Assembly: GCF_000934545.1 (NCBI RefSeq)
Contig: NZ_CP010554.1
Span: 310,001 to 374,000 of the forward strand
DNA from: Rugosibacter aromaticivorans
GTDB taxonomy: Bacteria; Pseudomonadota; Gammaproteobacteria; Burkholderiales; Rhodocyclaceae
Reading direction: 5' to 3'
Length of the DNA stretch: 64,000 bases
Part shown: piece by piece, positions 36,549 to 46,053 of the stretch
How the letters are laid out: every line of letters starts with the position of its first letter
Position numbering within the stretch: position 1 is the stretch's first letter
Notes under the pieces: model-generated
The model's database searches: none
What the model saw: only the letters and a program-made list of their open reading frames with translations
What the model was told of the DNA's origin: nothing
Translations under genes and position numbers: made by a program

Positions 36549-37574
36549 TTATTCGGTGCGCGCATCACGCGCCATGAGCTGATGCACGGTCTCGCGCGGG
36601 GTAGTGCGGCCATCAAGTAGCCCCGCCACCGCAGCGGTGATGGGCATGTCGATGCCCATGGCTGCGGCACGTTGCGCCACTTCACGCGCAGTAAAAACAC
36701 CTTCGGCCACGTGGCCCAGGGTGTGCTGTATGGCAGTAAGATTTTGACCTTCGGCGAGCAATAAACCTACGCGCCGATTGCGTGATAAATCGCCCGTACA
36801 GGTAAGAATCAGATCACCCAGGCCGGTGAGTCCCGTGAAGGTTTCGCGACGAGCACCGAGCGCCATACCAAAACGAGTGATCTCCACCAGGCCACGCGTT
36901 AGCAGCGCGGCGCGCGCATTGTGCCCCAAGCCCAGGCCATCGCTCACGCCGGCGGCAATGGCCATGACATTTTTAACTGCCCCGCCCACTTCAGCGCCGA
37001 TGAGGTCGTCATTGGCATAAATGCGCAGATTGCCGCCATGCAGCGCATGCGCGATGTCGGTGGCAAAAGTTATATCAGTGGTGGCCAGGGTCAGCGCTGT
37101 GGGTAAACCTTGGGCAACTTCAAAGGCAAAACTGGGCCCCGTGAGCGCGCCCCAGGATGGGGTTGCTGTTGCGTCGGCTGCATGGTCCAAGACGTCCGTT
37201 ACCACTTGATGTGGCAGCTTGCCCGTCATGGCTTCCAGCCCTTTGCAAACCCACAAAAAACGTCGTGGGGCAGGTGTTGCTGAAGTGCTCAGTTGGCTCA
37301 GCTGCCTTAGCTGTTCAAGCAACGGCCGCAAACCAGCGAGTGGCGCAGCAAGAATAAGTAAGTCGGCAGAGGTAACTGCGGTGGTGAAATCACTCGTCAC
37401 TTGCAACGCTTCGGGAAACGGACAATCGGCTAAATAAAGCGGGTTTTCACGACGGGTGTTCATCACCGTGACTTGTGCCTTGTCGCGCGCCCATAGGCAA
37501 ACGTGATGACGCGGAGCGAGGGCAATGGCTAACGCTGTACCCCACGCGCCGGCACCTAAAATGGCTATTTGCAT
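36549..37574 (-). CDS. gpsA: Glycerol-3-phosphate dehydrogenase [NAD(P)+]
   Basis: Makes sn-glycerol 3-phosphate for phospholipids. The Rossmann motif is MQIAILGAGAWGTALAIALA at the start chosen (37574). The longer frame to 37649 adds an unrelated leader. Other family segments are GLEAMTGKLPHQV, TGPSFAFEVAQGLPTALTLA, the catalytic-lysine region GAVKNVMAIAAGVSDGLGLG and TGLGDLILTCTGDLSRNRRV. The protein has 341 aa. It is transcribed after the SH3 protein and secB. Confidence 0.95.
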   Translation of the reverse strand: MQIAILGAGAWGTALAIALAPRHHVCLWARDKAQVTVMNTRRENPLYLADCPFPEALQVTSDFTTAVTSADLLILAAPLAGLRPLLEQLRQLSQLSTSATPAPRRFLWVCKGLEAMTGKLPHQVVTDVLDHAADATATPSWGALTGPSFAFEVAQGLPTALTLATTDITFATDIAHALHGGNLRIYANDDLIGAEVGGAVKNVMAIAAGVSDGLGLGHNARAALLTRGLVEITRFGMALGARRETFTGLTGLGDLILTCTGDLSRNRRVGLLLAEGQNLTAIQHTLGHVAEGVFTAREVAQRAAAMGIDMPITAAVAGLLDGRTTPRETVHQLMARDARTE

Positions 37575-37636
37575 GCTGTGCGCCCTGGCACTTTGCTTGA
37601 TGGAGCACTCGCGATGCTTAGTGCGCAAGCGACCAA

Positions 37637-38194
37637 TTACAAGCCCCACACCTGCGCTGACTTGATAAAGCCCTGTTGACCATCACGGTGCTTTACCTTG
37701 GCCCATCCGCCAGGCAAAGCTTCGAGCAGCGTGAGTACTACATCGCGCTCGGCTTCAAATACGAGTGCGGCTTTATCGTCAGCTGCGGCACGGATTTGCG
37801 CGCGGTCGGCAACTACTATGACTTGGCGGGTTTCGCTGAGGTATTTTTTTTCAATCCAGGCGAGATCGCCTTTATTGTCACGAATTTTGATCCAGCCTTC
37901 CAGGCTGACGATGCTCTCTACGGGGGTGCCGGGGTTAATGACAAACAAGGGCTTGGCTTTGGTTGAAGGCGCGTCAAATAGCACGGCTGGCACCGCGACA
38001 GAAAGAAAATCCAGCGCTAAAACCGGGGGGGCTCGGAGGAAACAGAAAAGCGCACAGAAAATCACTACCGCCGCGCGCAACACGCACCGTTGTGTGTAGA
38101 AGGCCTGGCAAAAGCGGCGTTCTCCAGGAGGACTTTCCAGAGACGGCTCTGGATTCCCTGCGGTCAGCTTCAAAGCTTTACAGCGTGTCACCAT
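37637..38194 (-). CDS. Secreted SH3-domain protein
   Basis: Exported protein with two bacterial SH3-like repeats: SVAVPAVLFDAPSTKAKPLF...GWIKIRDNKGDLAWIEKKYL and VVADRAQIRAAADDKAALVF...GWAKVKHRDGQQGFIKSAQV. A hydrophobic signal (AAVVIFCALFCFLRAPPVLA) lies 39-58 residues into the frame, so the true start may be a GTG or TTG near 38083 instead of the ATG at 38194. The upstream start codon itself falls in a dispersed repeat copy. It probably binds the cell wall. It lies in the secB-SH3-gpsA block. Confidence 0.75.
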   Translation of the reverse strand: MVTRCKALKLTAGNPEPSLESPPGERRFCQAFYTQRCVLRAAVVIFCALFCFLRAPPVLALDFLSVAVPAVLFDAPSTKAKPLFVINPGTPVESIVSLEGWIKIRDNKGDLAWIEKKYLSETRQVIVVADRAQIRAAADDKAALVFEAERDVVLTLLEALPGGWAKVKHRDGQQGFIKSAQVWGL

Positions 38195-38205
38195 CGCCGA
38201 CTATT
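38181..38205 (-). repeat. Dispersed 25-bp repeat, copy J (secB stop / SH3 gene junction)
   Basis: The minus strand reads AATAGTCGGCGATGG then TGACACGCTG. The secB stop TAG is inside the repeat, and the possible ATG of the SH3 gene is too. It is sense-oriented relative to secB, as copy F is to ychF. Confidence 0.65.
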
Positions 38206-38662
38206 GCAGGGAGGTGGGCGCGGCATTAGTTGCTGCGGCTTGTTCGGTAGCGCGCTGCTGATACAGCGCCTCGAAATTTACCGGGGCAAGAATGACGGGC
38301 GGAAAGCCTGCGCGATTGACAGCATCCGAAATAGTTTCGCGCACATAGGGGAACAATATATTGGGGCAGCCGACGGCTAACACAGGTTCCATCTCCTGCT
38401 CTGGCACATTTTTGATTTGAAAAATGCCGGCTTGGGCAGCTTCAACCAAAAAGAAAACTTTTTCTTCTTTTTTGGCTGTCACTGTCACTGTTACCACGAC
38501 TTCAAATACACCTTCGCTGACATCGGTAGCAGTAGTTTGAATCTGCACGGAAATCGCTGGTGCTTCCCGTTCAAGATAAATCTGTGGTGCATGAGGCACC
38601 TCAACAGAAAAGTCACGGACGTAAATTTTTTCGATGCTAAAAACGGCTTGTTGATCGCTCAT
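38201..38662 (-). CDS. secB: Protein-export chaperone SecB
   Basis: Cytosolic tetrameric chaperone that keeps preproteins unfolded for SecA. The N-terminus MSDQQAVFSIEKIYVRDFS, the conserved VEVPHAPQIYLEREAP and the C-terminal CPNILFPYVRETISDAVNRA and GFPPVILAPVNFEALYQQR are diagnostic. The start at 38662 fits the family; the frame to 38755 overlaps grxC. The protein has 153 aa. grxC-secB-gpsA is a common proteobacterial order. Confidence 0.96.
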   Translation of the reverse strand: MSDQQAVFSIEKIYVRDFSVEVPHAPQIYLEREAPAISVQIQTTATDVSEGVFEVVVTVTVTAKKEEKVFFLVEAAQAGIFQIKNVPEQEMEPVLAVGCPNILFPYVRETISDAVNRAGFPPVILAPVNFEALYQQRATEQAAATNAAPTSLQ

Positions 38663-38696
38663 GGTGGGTCGGTGGAGATTTAAAAAAAGAGGAAAC

Positions 38697-38954
38697 TTAA
38701 GAAGCCAGCAATGCGTCAAGGCCGCCTTGCTGATCAAGGGCAAACAGGTCATCAAACCCGCCTATATGCGTGGTGCCAATATAAATTTGCGGCACGCTGC
38801 GGCGTCCGGTTTTTCGCATCATTTCTTCGCGCAGCGAAGGGTCAAGGTCAACCCGCACTTTCTCGATATCCTGAACACCTTTACGCAACAACAGTTGCTC
38901 GGCGCGGACGCAGTATGGACACACTGCGGTTGAGTACATCACTACTTTAGCCAT
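38697..38954 (-). CDS. grxC: Glutaredoxin 3
   Basis: An 85-residue glutaredoxin with redox motif CPYCVRAEQLL and the glutathione-binding segments RSVPQIYIGTTHIGG and DDLFALDQQGGLDALL. It is followed by secB and preceded by a rhodanese gene, the usual neighbours. Confidence 0.95.
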   Translation of the reverse strand: MAKVVMYSTAVCPYCVRAEQLLLRKGVQDIEKVRVDLDPSLREEMMRKTGRRSVPQIYIGTTHIGGFDDLFALDQQGGLDALLAS

Positions 38955-38985
38955 GACATGCTTATCCCGTAAAGTGGCTACAAAT

Positions 38986-39393
38986 TTATTTGGTGGTGAC
39001 AGGAAGTTTTGCTTCCCGCCAGCTGGTCATGCCACCAGCCAGGTTGAACACTTTTTCAAAACCCGCTTTGCGCAAGGTGCTACAGGCTGCCGAAGAACGG
39101 GCGCCAGAGGCACAACAAATGATCAGCGGGCGGTTCTTGAACTTTTCCAGCTCAGCCATTTTTTGTTGCAATAGCGGCATGGCAATATGGCGGGCGCCAG
39201 CAATATGCCCGGTGTTCCATTCGCCGCTTTCGCGGACATCAATCACCACCGCGTTTTCGCGATTCATCATCCGTGTGGCCTGGCTTGGCGTGAGCGCCTG
39301 GCTACCACCGCCTTTTAGCAGGGGCCACAACAGCATGCTGCCAGAGATGATAGCGAGGGTGACCCACATCCAGTTTTGTTGCACAAATTCCAT
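38986..39393 (-). CDS. Membrane-anchored rhodanese-like sulfurtransferase
   Basis: An N-terminal transmembrane helix (MWVTLAIISGSMLLWPLL) anchors a single rhodanese domain (VVIDVRESGEWNTGHIAGAR) with the active cysteine in ICCASGARSSAAC. The protein has 135 aa. It matches the YibN-type protein typically next to grxC-secB. Its physiological sulfur acceptor is unknown. Confidence 0.92.
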   Translation of the reverse strand: MEFVQQNWMWVTLAIISGSMLLWPLLKGGGSQALTPSQATRMMNRENAVVIDVRESGEWNTGHIAGARHIAMPLLQQKMAELEKFKNRPLIICCASGARSSAACSTLRKAGFEKVFNLAGGMTSWREAKLPVTTK

Positions 39394-39569
39394 GAGCGAT
39401 CTACTTCCTTATTGTCTGTGTAATGCGTGTCAATGTGTGGCAATGCGTCATTCAACGCAAAATGGCTTAAACCAATACACGGTACATTGTAACCTGCCCG
39501 AGGTAATCGCTTCTGTCTTTGGCACTGCACCGTACGCTAAAATGGCACCTTTAATTGATAGGATGTTTC

Positions 39570-40319
39570 ATGTACAAAATTGTTCTGCTCCGCCATGGCG
39601 AATCTGTCTGGAATCAGGAAAACCGTTTTACCGGCTGGCATGATGTCGGGCTAACTGCCAAAGGTCTGGCAGAAGCACAAGCCGCTGGCCAGCTGTTACG
39701 TCAGCAGGGGTATGCGTTCGATCTGGCCTTTACGTCTGTTTTGCGCCGCGCGATCAAAACACTATGGACGGTGTTGGAAGAACTCGATCGCATGTGGATT
39801 CCCGTGCAGCATTCCTGGCGGCTCAACGAGCGACACTATGGCGCTCTGCAAGGACTGGACAAGGCAGAAACGGCTGCCAAGTATGGTGATCAACAAGTAT
39901 TGATCTGGCGTCGCGCCTATGATACGCCCCCGCCTCCGCTAGCGGACAACGACCCGCGCCTGCCGCTGGACGACCCACGATACGCCAGCATTCCGGTGGC
40001 CGAGTTGCCGCGCACCGAATGCTTGAAAGACACCGTAGCGCGTGTGCTGCCGTTCTGGAATGACACCATTGCGCCTAGCATCAAGGCGGGCAAAAGTGTG
40101 ATTATCGTGGCCCATGGCAATAGCTTGCGCGCGCTGATTAAGTTTCTCGATCAGGTGTCGGATGACGATATCGTGAGCATAAACATTCCCACGGCCCAGC
40201 CGCTGGTGTATGAGCTGGATGCCGATCTGAAGCCGATTCGTCACTATTACCTTGGTGATCAAGACGCCATTAACGCGGCTATTCAGGCAGTAGCCAATCA
40301 GGGTAAAGCCAAAGGGTGA
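39570..40319 (+). CDS. gpmA: 2,3-bisphosphoglycerate-dependent phosphoglycerate mutase
   Basis: Glycolytic mutase. The catalytic His motif [18 protein letters not shown], the PGM signature [18 protein letters not shown], the [11 protein letters not shown] segment and the second His in [11 protein letters not shown] are all present. Start ATG 39570 (MYKIVLL) has AGGA upstream; the frame to 39555 is not needed. It overlaps the next gene by GTGA, the conserved gpmA-envC-ctpA order. Confidence 0.96.
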   Translation: MYKIVLLRHGESVWNQENRFTGWHDVGLTAKGLAEAQAAGQLLRQQGYAFDLAFTSVLRRAIKTLWTVLEELDRMWIPVQHSWRLNERHYGALQGLDKAETAAKYGDQQVLIWRRAYDTPPPPLADNDPRLPLDDPRYASIPVAELPRTECLKDTVARVLPFWNDTIAPSIKAGKSVIIVAHGNSLRALIKFLDQVSDDDIVSINIPTAQPLVYELDADLKPIRHYYLGDQDAINAAIQAVANQGKAKG

Positions 40320-41668
40320 CGCTTGATCCGGGCAAAATCACTGGCAACATCTGCCATGCCGGTGGAATAGTGTTGCTTGCGCTATTTTTTCTGTACCCAG
40401 TTGTGCATCCCATGGCCAGCCAGGCGGCGCCTGCAGAAACGAAAAAAAGCACACTCAAATCCGTACGCGCGCGAATTGAATCGCTGCGCCGTGATATGTC
40501 CAAAACAGAAAAATCAAAAGAGAATGTCAGCGAGCAGCTGCGCGAAACGGAAACGGCGATTTCAGACACCAATCGACGCTTGCATCAACTCACGCAGGAG
40601 CGCCGTGCGGTGGAAGAAAAGCTTGCCACGTTGCAAGCACAGACCAAGCGCTTGGAGCAGCAAGCATCAGCACAACAAAATCATCTGGCGCGGCTGCTAA
40701 ATCGCCAGTTTGTCGGCGGCGATGCAGATGCGTTGAGCGTGCTTCTGGCCGGGCGCGATCCGAATTTAATTGCTCGCGATCAATATTTTTTGACTCAACT
40801 GTCACTTGCGAAAGCCAATTTGGTGCAACAACTGCGCGCGACAGTCAGTGAGCGGCAACACTTAACCGAGGCGGTGCGCGAGCAGCAAACGCAGTTGGCC
40901 GACATCGCGCGCCGACAGCAGGAAAGCCGTGATCAATTGCTGGTGCGCCAACAGCAACGTGCGGCCACGTTGGCGCGACTGGCGGAACGCATTCGTGGCC
41001 AGAAAAATGAGATTGCCGTTTTGCGCCGTGATGAACAGCGTTTGACGAACGTCATTACCGGGCTTGCGGCGGCGGCGCGCAAAGCTGCTGCAAGGGAGGC
41101 TGCGAACAAAGCCGCTGCGCCACCAAAAGTCTTGCGCCCGCCACTGGGCGGCGCTGGCAATACGGCGCGTTTGCCCTCCGCGCGGTCTGCCGAACGATCT
41201 GTCTTAGCGCCTGCCTCGCGTGGCAACCCGTCTGCCGCTCGCAGCGATGATCCGGGTCAAGTGGGTGGCGCGTTTTCAGCGTTGCGTGGCAGACTGCGCA
41301 TGCCGGTTTCCGGGCAGATTGTCAGCCGTTATGGCAGCCCCCGCGCCGAAGGTGGCGCGACCTGGAAAGGCCTTTTCATTCGCGCGGCAGAGGGCGAACC
41401 CATTCACGCGGTGGCCGCTGGCAAAATTGTCTTTGCCGAGTGGTTGCGCGGGTTTGGCAACTTATTGATTATTGACCACGGCAATGATTTTTTATCCGTG
41501 TATGGCAACAATGAATCGTTGCTGGGTGAGGTTGGTGCAGAAGTCACCGCTGGCCAGCCGGTTGCCACGGCGGGTAATAGCGGTGGACATCCTGACCCCG
41601 GTTTATACTTCGAGCTCAGGCACCGGGGGCAGGCGTTCGATCCCCTAAAATGGATTGGCGCACGCTAA
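40316..41668 (+). CDS. envC: Murein hydrolase activator EnvC
   Basis: Secreted division factor that activates amidases under FtsEX control. The architecture is a signal/anchor segment, a long coiled coil (about residues 40-260), a Pro/Ala-rich linker and a LytM (M23) domain (about 330-450). The LytM domain lacks the zinc ligands: the first site reads [12 protein letters not shown] and the last YFELRHRG instead of HxH. This matches the non-enzymatic EnvC type. It starts at a GTG overlapping gpmA. FtsE and FtsX are encoded at 6.7-8.3 kb. Confidence 0.92.
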   Translation: MTLDPGKITGNICHAGGIVLLALFFLYPVVHPMASQAAPAETKKSTLKSVRARIESLRRDMSKTEKSKENVSEQLRETETAISDTNRRLHQLTQERRAVEEKLATLQAQTKRLEQQASAQQNHLARLLNRQFVGGDADALSVLLAGRDPNLIARDQYFLTQLSLAKANLVQQLRATVSERQHLTEAVREQQTQLADIARRQQESRDQLLVRQQQRAATLARLAERIRGQKNEIAVLRRDEQRLTNVITGLAAAARKAAAREAANKAAAPPKVLRPPLGGAGNTARLPSARSAERSVLAPASRGNPSAARSDDPGQVGGAFSALRGRLRMPVSGQIVSRYGSPRAEGGATWKGLFIRAAEGEPIHAVAAGKIVFAEWLRGFGNLLIIDHGNDFLSVYGNNESLLGEVGAEVTAGQPVATAGNSGGHPDPGLYFELRHRGQAFDPLKWIGAR

Positions 41669-41724
41669 TTTGCCACTTTTTAGACGTAATCACACATACT
41701 TACACACAACCACACGGAGTCACT

Positions 41725-43143
41725 ATGCGCAGTACCCTGCAAAAAATTGGTTTGCTCACCGCCGGCCTTCTCGCGGGCATTTTTGTCAGCCTCAACTTTT
41801 CAGCCAGCGCGGGCAAAGATGCCGCGGTGTCGGCCCTGCCGATTGAAGAGCTGCGCAGTTTTGCCGATGTGTATGGTGCGATCAAGCAGGGCTATGTTGA
41901 GCCCGTGGATGATAAAACCCTGATCACTTATGCCATCAGCGGCATGCTGGCAAACCTTGATCCGCACTCGGCGTATCTCGATGCCGAAGCGTTTAAGGAA
42001 ATGCAAGTCACAACCCAGGGCGAGTTTGGCGGCCTGGGGCTGGAAGTGGGTATGGAAGACGGCTTGGTCAAAGTGATCTCGCCCATTGAAGATACGCCCG
42101 CCTATAAAGCGGGCCTGAAACCCGGCGATCTCATTATCAAGCTCGATGACATGTTGGTGAAGGGGCTGACCCTGACAGATGCCGTGAAAAAAATGCGCGG
42201 CAAACCCAAAACGCAGATTCGCTTGACCGTATTTCGCAAGGGTGAGCCCAAGCCATTTGAAGTCACGCTAACGCGTGAAAAAATCAAGGTGCAAAGTGTT
42301 AAATCCAAATCACTGGAGGGCGGTTATGGTTATTTGCGCATTACCCAGTTTCAGGATGAAACCAATGCCGATGTGGCCAGGCATCTCGAAAAGCTGGTGA
42401 AGGATGAAAAAGACGGACTCAAAGGATTGGTGCTTGATTTGCGCAACGATCCCGGTGGTTTGCTGACCAGTGCGATTGGCGTTTCAGCCGCCTTTTTGCC
42501 GCCCAAAACATTAGTGACGTCAACCGAAGGACGCACAGAGGATGCCAAGCGCCGGTTTACCGCCAGTCCGGAAGATTACCTGCGCGGCACCAAGGATGAC
42601 TACATGAAAAACCTGCCGGCGCTGGTGAAAACTTTACCTATGGTGGTGCTGGTCAATGGTGGCTCGGCTTCAGCTTCCGAAATTGTCGCAGGGGCTTTGC
42701 AAGATCATAAGCGCGCGATCATCATGGGCACGCAAACTTTTGGTAAGGGTTCCGTGCAGACGGTGTTGCCACTATCCAACAACACCGCCATCAAGCTCAC
42801 CACTGCCCGCTACTACACGCCCTCAGGCCGCTCGATTCAGGCCAAGGGCATCACGCCGGATATCGTGGTGGAAGAAACAGCCAACGGCGAAGCGCACGAC
42901 CGCTTGCGTGAGGCCGATCTTGAACGACATCTTGAAAATGACAAGGACAAGAGCGCCGATGTGAAAACGGAAAGCAAACTAGACAAGCCAGAAAACAAGC
43001 CGCACGCCAAAAATGGCAAGAAAAACAAAACGGACGAAGAGGATGACGTTGCGCGTGCGCCGATCGAGTTTGCCTCTAAAGACGATTACCAGCTCTCGCA
43101 AGCGGTGAATCTGTTAAAAGCGCTGCAGATTCTCAAGCGCTGA
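41725..43143 (+). CDS. ctpA: C-terminal processing periplasmic protease (S41)
   Basis: A signal-anchor (LLTAGLLAGIFVSLNFSASA) is followed by a PDZ domain (GLGLEVGMEDGLVKVISPIE, VKGLTLTDAVKKMRGKPKT) and the S41 core with catalytic Ser in NGGSASASEIVAGAL and Lys in GTQTFGKGSVQTV. The C-terminal tail of about 80 residues is Lys/Asp-rich and low complexity. GGAG precedes ATG 41725; the frame to 41650 overlaps envC. The protein has 472 aa. Confidence 0.95.
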   Translation: MRSTLQKIGLLTAGLLAGIFVSLNFSASAGKDAAVSALPIEELRSFADVYGAIKQGYVEPVDDKTLITYAISGMLANLDPHSAYLDAEAFKEMQVTTQGEFGGLGLEVGMEDGLVKVISPIEDTPAYKAGLKPGDLIIKLDDMLVKGLTLTDAVKKMRGKPKTQIRLTVFRKGEPKPFEVTLTREKIKVQSVKSKSLEGGYGYLRITQFQDETNADVARHLEKLVKDEKDGLKGLVLDLRNDPGGLLTSAIGVSAAFLPPKTLVTSTEGRTEDAKRRFTASPEDYLRGTKDDYMKNLPALVKTLPMVVLVNGGSASASEIVAGALQDHKRAIIMGTQTFGKGSVQTVLPLSNNTAIKLTTARYYTPSGRSIQAKGITPDIVVEETANGEAHDRLREADLERHLENDKDKSADVKTESKLDKPENKPHAKNGKKNKTDEEDDVARAPIEFASKDDYQLSQAVNLLKALQILKR

Positions 43144-43158
43144 TTACGGAGACAATGC

Positions 43159-43644
43159 GTGAGCAAAATGACCCCCGCAAAAGCGCGCGCACTGCGCGAT
43201 GCGGGCGGTCAGTGGCCACGCCCCGGCACGTTTGTGCCGCAACCCGGCACGCGCAAGCATCGCGTATTGCGCTTCGATGCGCAGCACCCGGGCGATGCTG
43301 TCGCCGCCCAAGCACTACTTGCCGGATTGCCTGAGATGGTGGTTGAAGCGGGCCAACCTGCAGGCAACCTCGCGAACACACTGTCGCTGTGGTACGAGCT
43401 GAGCGAGTACACACTCGATGGGATTGCCAGCGCGTTGGTCAAGCAGGGTTTTCATCTGGATAATGGCTGGTATGCCCGCTTCATGCGGGCGGTGATCGCG
43501 TCTGCTGAAGAAACTCAGCTGCGCAATATGTATGGTCCGCAACGCCTGATCAAAAAGTCGCAGGACATTTATTCCAAAGCGTGGGATCACCATTTGCACG
43601 GCGATCATGATGACACGCCACCCGATTTGCGGCAGGATAAATAA
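43159..43644 (+). CDS. Conserved hypothetical protein between ctpA and moeB
   Basis: A 161-residue soluble protein starting at GTG (MSKMTPAKARALRDAGG). The middle section (LSLWYELSEYTLDGIASALV, KQGFHLDNGWYARFMRAVIA) resembles small ferredoxin-fold proteins that occur near respiratory genes in betaproteobacteria, and the end is His/Asp-rich (DHHLHGDHDDTPPD), which could bind metal. No catalytic motif is seen. The function is not known to me. Confidence 0.7.
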   Translation: MSKMTPAKARALRDAGGQWPRPGTFVPQPGTRKHRVLRFDAQHPGDAVAAQALLAGLPEMVVEAGQPAGNLANTLSLWYELSEYTLDGIASALVKQGFHLDNGWYARFMRAVIASAEETQLRNMYGPQRLIKKSQDIYSKAWDHHLHGDHDDTPPDLRQDK

Positions 43645-43650
43645 ATCGCG

Positions 43651-44409
43651 ATGAATGACGAGCAACTGCTGCGTTATAGCAGGCATATTTTGTTGCCCGA
43701 GATCGGTATCGAAGGTCAAGAGGCCGTAACGAACGCACGCGTGCTGGTCGTTGGTGCGGGCGGACTAGGCTCACCCGCAGCCTGTTACCTGGCTTCGGCC
43801 GGGGTAGGCACGCTCGTCCTGACTGATGGCGATAGCGTTGATCTGACTAATCTGCAACGCCAGATTTTGCATCGCACTGCGTCCGTCGGTGAAGCGAAAG
43901 CCACTTCCGGGCAGCGCACTCTGGCAGAGATTAATCCGGAATGCCATGTCATCGCTCTCGCCGAACGACTAGAAGGCGAAGCGCTGGACGCGCAAGTGGC
44001 ACAGGCGGATGTGGTGCTCGATTGTTGCGACAACTTTGCCACGCGCCATGCGATCAATCGGGCATGCGTGCGCTTGCGTAAACCCTTGGTGTCAGGCGCT
44101 GCGATTCGCTTTGATGGGCAAATTACGGTGTTCGATGCGCGACAACTCGATGCGCCATGCTACGACTGTCTGTTCCCTGAAGCCGAAACTACTGACGATG
44201 TACGCTGCGCTGTGACCGGCGTTTTTGCGCCACTAACTGGCATCATCGGCAGCATGCAGGCGGCTGAAGCGCTCAAGCTCATCATGGACTGCGGGCAAAG
44301 TCTGGGCGGGCGGCTGCTGTTGCTTGACGCCTTGCACATGACCTGGCGTGAAGTGCGCATCCCACGTGATGCGGCGTGCGTGGTGTGCGGTGCGACTGCT
44401 AGTGTGTGA
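43651..44409 (+). CDS. moeB: HesA/MoeB/ThiF family adenylyltransferase
   Basis: E1-like enzyme adenylating a sulfur-carrier protein (MoaD or ThiS). The ATP-binding motif is VLVVGAGGLGSPAACYLASA, followed by DGDSVDLTNLQRQILH, the catalytic Asp region DVVLDCCDNFATRHAINRAC, and zinc cysteines in CYDCLFPE and the C-terminal CVVCG. At 252 aa without a rhodanese domain it is MoeB/ThiF-like. Which carrier it serves cannot be told from this window. Confidence 0.9.
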   Translation: MNDEQLLRYSRHILLPEIGIEGQEAVTNARVLVVGAGGLGSPAACYLASAGVGTLVLTDGDSVDLTNLQRQILHRTASVGEAKATSGQRTLAEINPECHVIALAERLEGEALDAQVAQADVVLDCCDNFATRHAINRACVRLRKPLVSGAAIRFDGQITVFDARQLDAPCYDCLFPEAETTDDVRCAVTGVFAPLTGIIGSMQAAEALKLIMDCGQSLGGRLLLLDALHMTWREVRIPRDAACVVCGATASV

Positions 44410-44411
44410 TG

Positions 44412-45518
44412 TTATAAAAAGCGCGCGCGGATAAAAAAGTCGGCGCTGATGATACGGCGCTCGACGACACGCAGTCGTCGAGCGCCAGCTAGCGCGGTCA
44501 ATTCGTTTTGCCTTCCCTCGTTGATCATCCCGCGTGCCGCATCGCCAAGCAGTAAGGGCGCTTGATAAAGCAATAATTCATCAACGCAGTTTTCTCGCAG
44601 TAACGCGCCATTAAGGCGTGCGCCCGCCTCGACCAGCACCTCGTTGATGCCACGTTGGCCAAGCTCAATCAGCAAGGCAGCAAGATCAACCTTGCCATGC
44701 GCAGCGGGCAACACAACAATCTCAGCACCGGCAGCGGCCAATACGTCGTGGGCGGCGCGGCGCGCGGCATGGTCCGTCGCGCAGGCGATCAGCACACCGC
44801 CATTGGCTAGCACGGCAGCATCGGGCGGCGTTTGCAGCTGGCTATCCACCACAACTTTTAATGGTTGCCGTGAGGTGTTAATTTCGCGCACGGTTAGGCG
44901 CGGGTTGTCGTCTTTCACCGTGCCAATGCCGGTCAGCAGGGCGCATGAGCGGGCGCGCCAGTGGTGCGCATCTCGACGAGATTCCGCGCTGGTAATCCAT
45001 TGCGAAACACCATTCTTGAGCGCTGTTTTGCCGTCGAGACTAGCCGCGATTTTCAGCCGTAGCCACGGTCGGCCACGCGTCATGCGGGACACAAATCCGA
45101 TGTTCAGCTCATGCGCTTCGTCGCTCAGCAAGCCGCATTCTGTTGCAATGCCCGCTGCGGCAAGCCGTGCCAAACCTTGGCCCGCCACTTGCGGATTCGG
45201 GTCTTCTATGGCGGCGACAACGCGCGTGACGCCTGCGGCAATCAAGGCATCCGCACAAGGCGGCGTGCGCCCCACATGGCTGCATGGCTCAAGTGTGACA
45301 TAAACGGTAGCGCCCGTTGCCTTGGTTGTCAAGTTCGCCAGGGCAACGGCTTCGGCATGCGGCCCGCCGGTTTTTTCATGCCAACCCTCACTGATCATCT
45401 GGCCATCTTTTACAATCACGCAGCCCACGCGCGGGTTGGGGGTGGTAGTGTTCATACCGCGCTGCGCCAGCTGCAGCGCTTGCATCATGAAACGACGATC
45501 GTCTGCGGAGAAGCTCAT
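44412..45518 (-). CDS. ribD: Riboflavin biosynthesis deaminase/reductase RibD
   Basis: Bifunctional enzyme for steps two and three of riboflavin synthesis. The N-terminal deaminase has the zinc site GGPHAEAVAL and PCSHVGRTPPCADALI. The C-terminal reductase has RPWLRLKIAASLDGKTAL and GINEVLVEAGARLNGALL. The start at 45518 (MSFSADD) lies just after the nrdR stop; the frame to 45605 overlaps nrdR. The last residues (RRIISADFFIRARFL) are encoded partly by a dispersed repeat copy. Confidence 0.94.
   Translation of the reverse strand: MSFSADDRRFMMQALQLAQRGMNTTTPNPRVGCVIVKDGQMISEGWHEKTGGPHAEAVALANLTTKATGATVYVTLEPCSHVGRTPPCADALIAAGVTRVVAAIEDPNPQVAGQGLARLAAAGIATECGLLSDEAHELNIGFVSRMTRGRPWLRLKIAASLDGKTALKNGVSQWITSAESRRDAHHWRARSCALLTGIGTVKDDNPRLTVREINTSRQPLKVVVDSQLQTPPDAAVLANGGVLIACATDHAARRAAHDVLAAAGAEIVVLPAAHGKVDLAALLIELGQRGINEVLVEAGARLNGALLRENCVDELLLYQAPLLLGDAARGMINEGRQNELTALAGARRLRVVERRIISADFFIRARFL
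44433..44457 (+). repeat. Dispersed 25-bp repeat, copy K (in ribD 3' end)
   Basis: AAAAAAGTCGGCGCTGA then TGATACGG. It is antisense to ribD, in frame 'atc agc gcc gac ttt', encoding RIISADFF about eight codons before the stop. Confidence 0.8.
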
Positions 45519-45528
45519 CACATAATGC

Positions 45529-46017
45529 TCACAACTCGGTCGACGGGCCGTGTGGTGGCGTTTGCGGCGGCGCTTCCACTTCACGGATGGCTTCAGAAAA
45601 TTCATTCACATCTTCGAAATTTCGATACACCGACGCAAAGCGAATGTAGGCAATATTGTCGAGTTTTTTTAGTTCGCGCATGACCAGCTCGCCAATGCGA
45701 TCCGACGCCACTTCGCGTTGCCCCAGTTGCACGAGCCTTTCCTCGATGCGATCCAGCGCCGCATCAAGACTTTCTGTGGTGACGGGGCGTTTGCGCAAAG
45801 CCAGCATCATGCTGGCTTTGCATTTGTCGCGCTGATATTCCGTGCGGCTGCCGTTTTTCTTGATGACTTGCGGCAGTTGCAGCTCAACCCGCTCATAGGT
45901 AGTGAACCGTTTTTCACACGCCACGCAACGCCGGCGGCGACGCACGGTGTCGCCTTCTTCATTTTCTCGCGTGTCGACCACCTGCGTGTTGGCATCCGCA
46001 CAAAAAGGACACTTCAC
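45529..46017 (-). CDS. nrdR: Transcriptional repressor NrdR
   Basis: ATP/dATP-sensing repressor of ribonucleotide reductase genes. The zinc ribbon [20 protein letters not shown]...[12 protein letters not shown] and the ATP-cone ([20 protein letters not shown]) are clear. At 162 aa it is slightly long, with a Pro-rich tail. glyA-nrdR-ribD is a conserved order. Confidence 0.96.
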   Translation of the reverse strand: MKCPFCADANTQVVDTRENEEGDTVRRRRRCVACEKRFTTYERVELQLPQVIKKNGSRTEYQRDKCKASMMLALRKRPVTTESLDAALDRIEERLVQLGQREVASDRIGELVMRELKKLDNIAYIRFASVYRNFEDVNEFSEAIREVEAPPQTPPHGPSTEL

Positions 46018-46053
46018 GAGAGAATCCTGACGAAACCCCTGCCGCGTAGGAGA

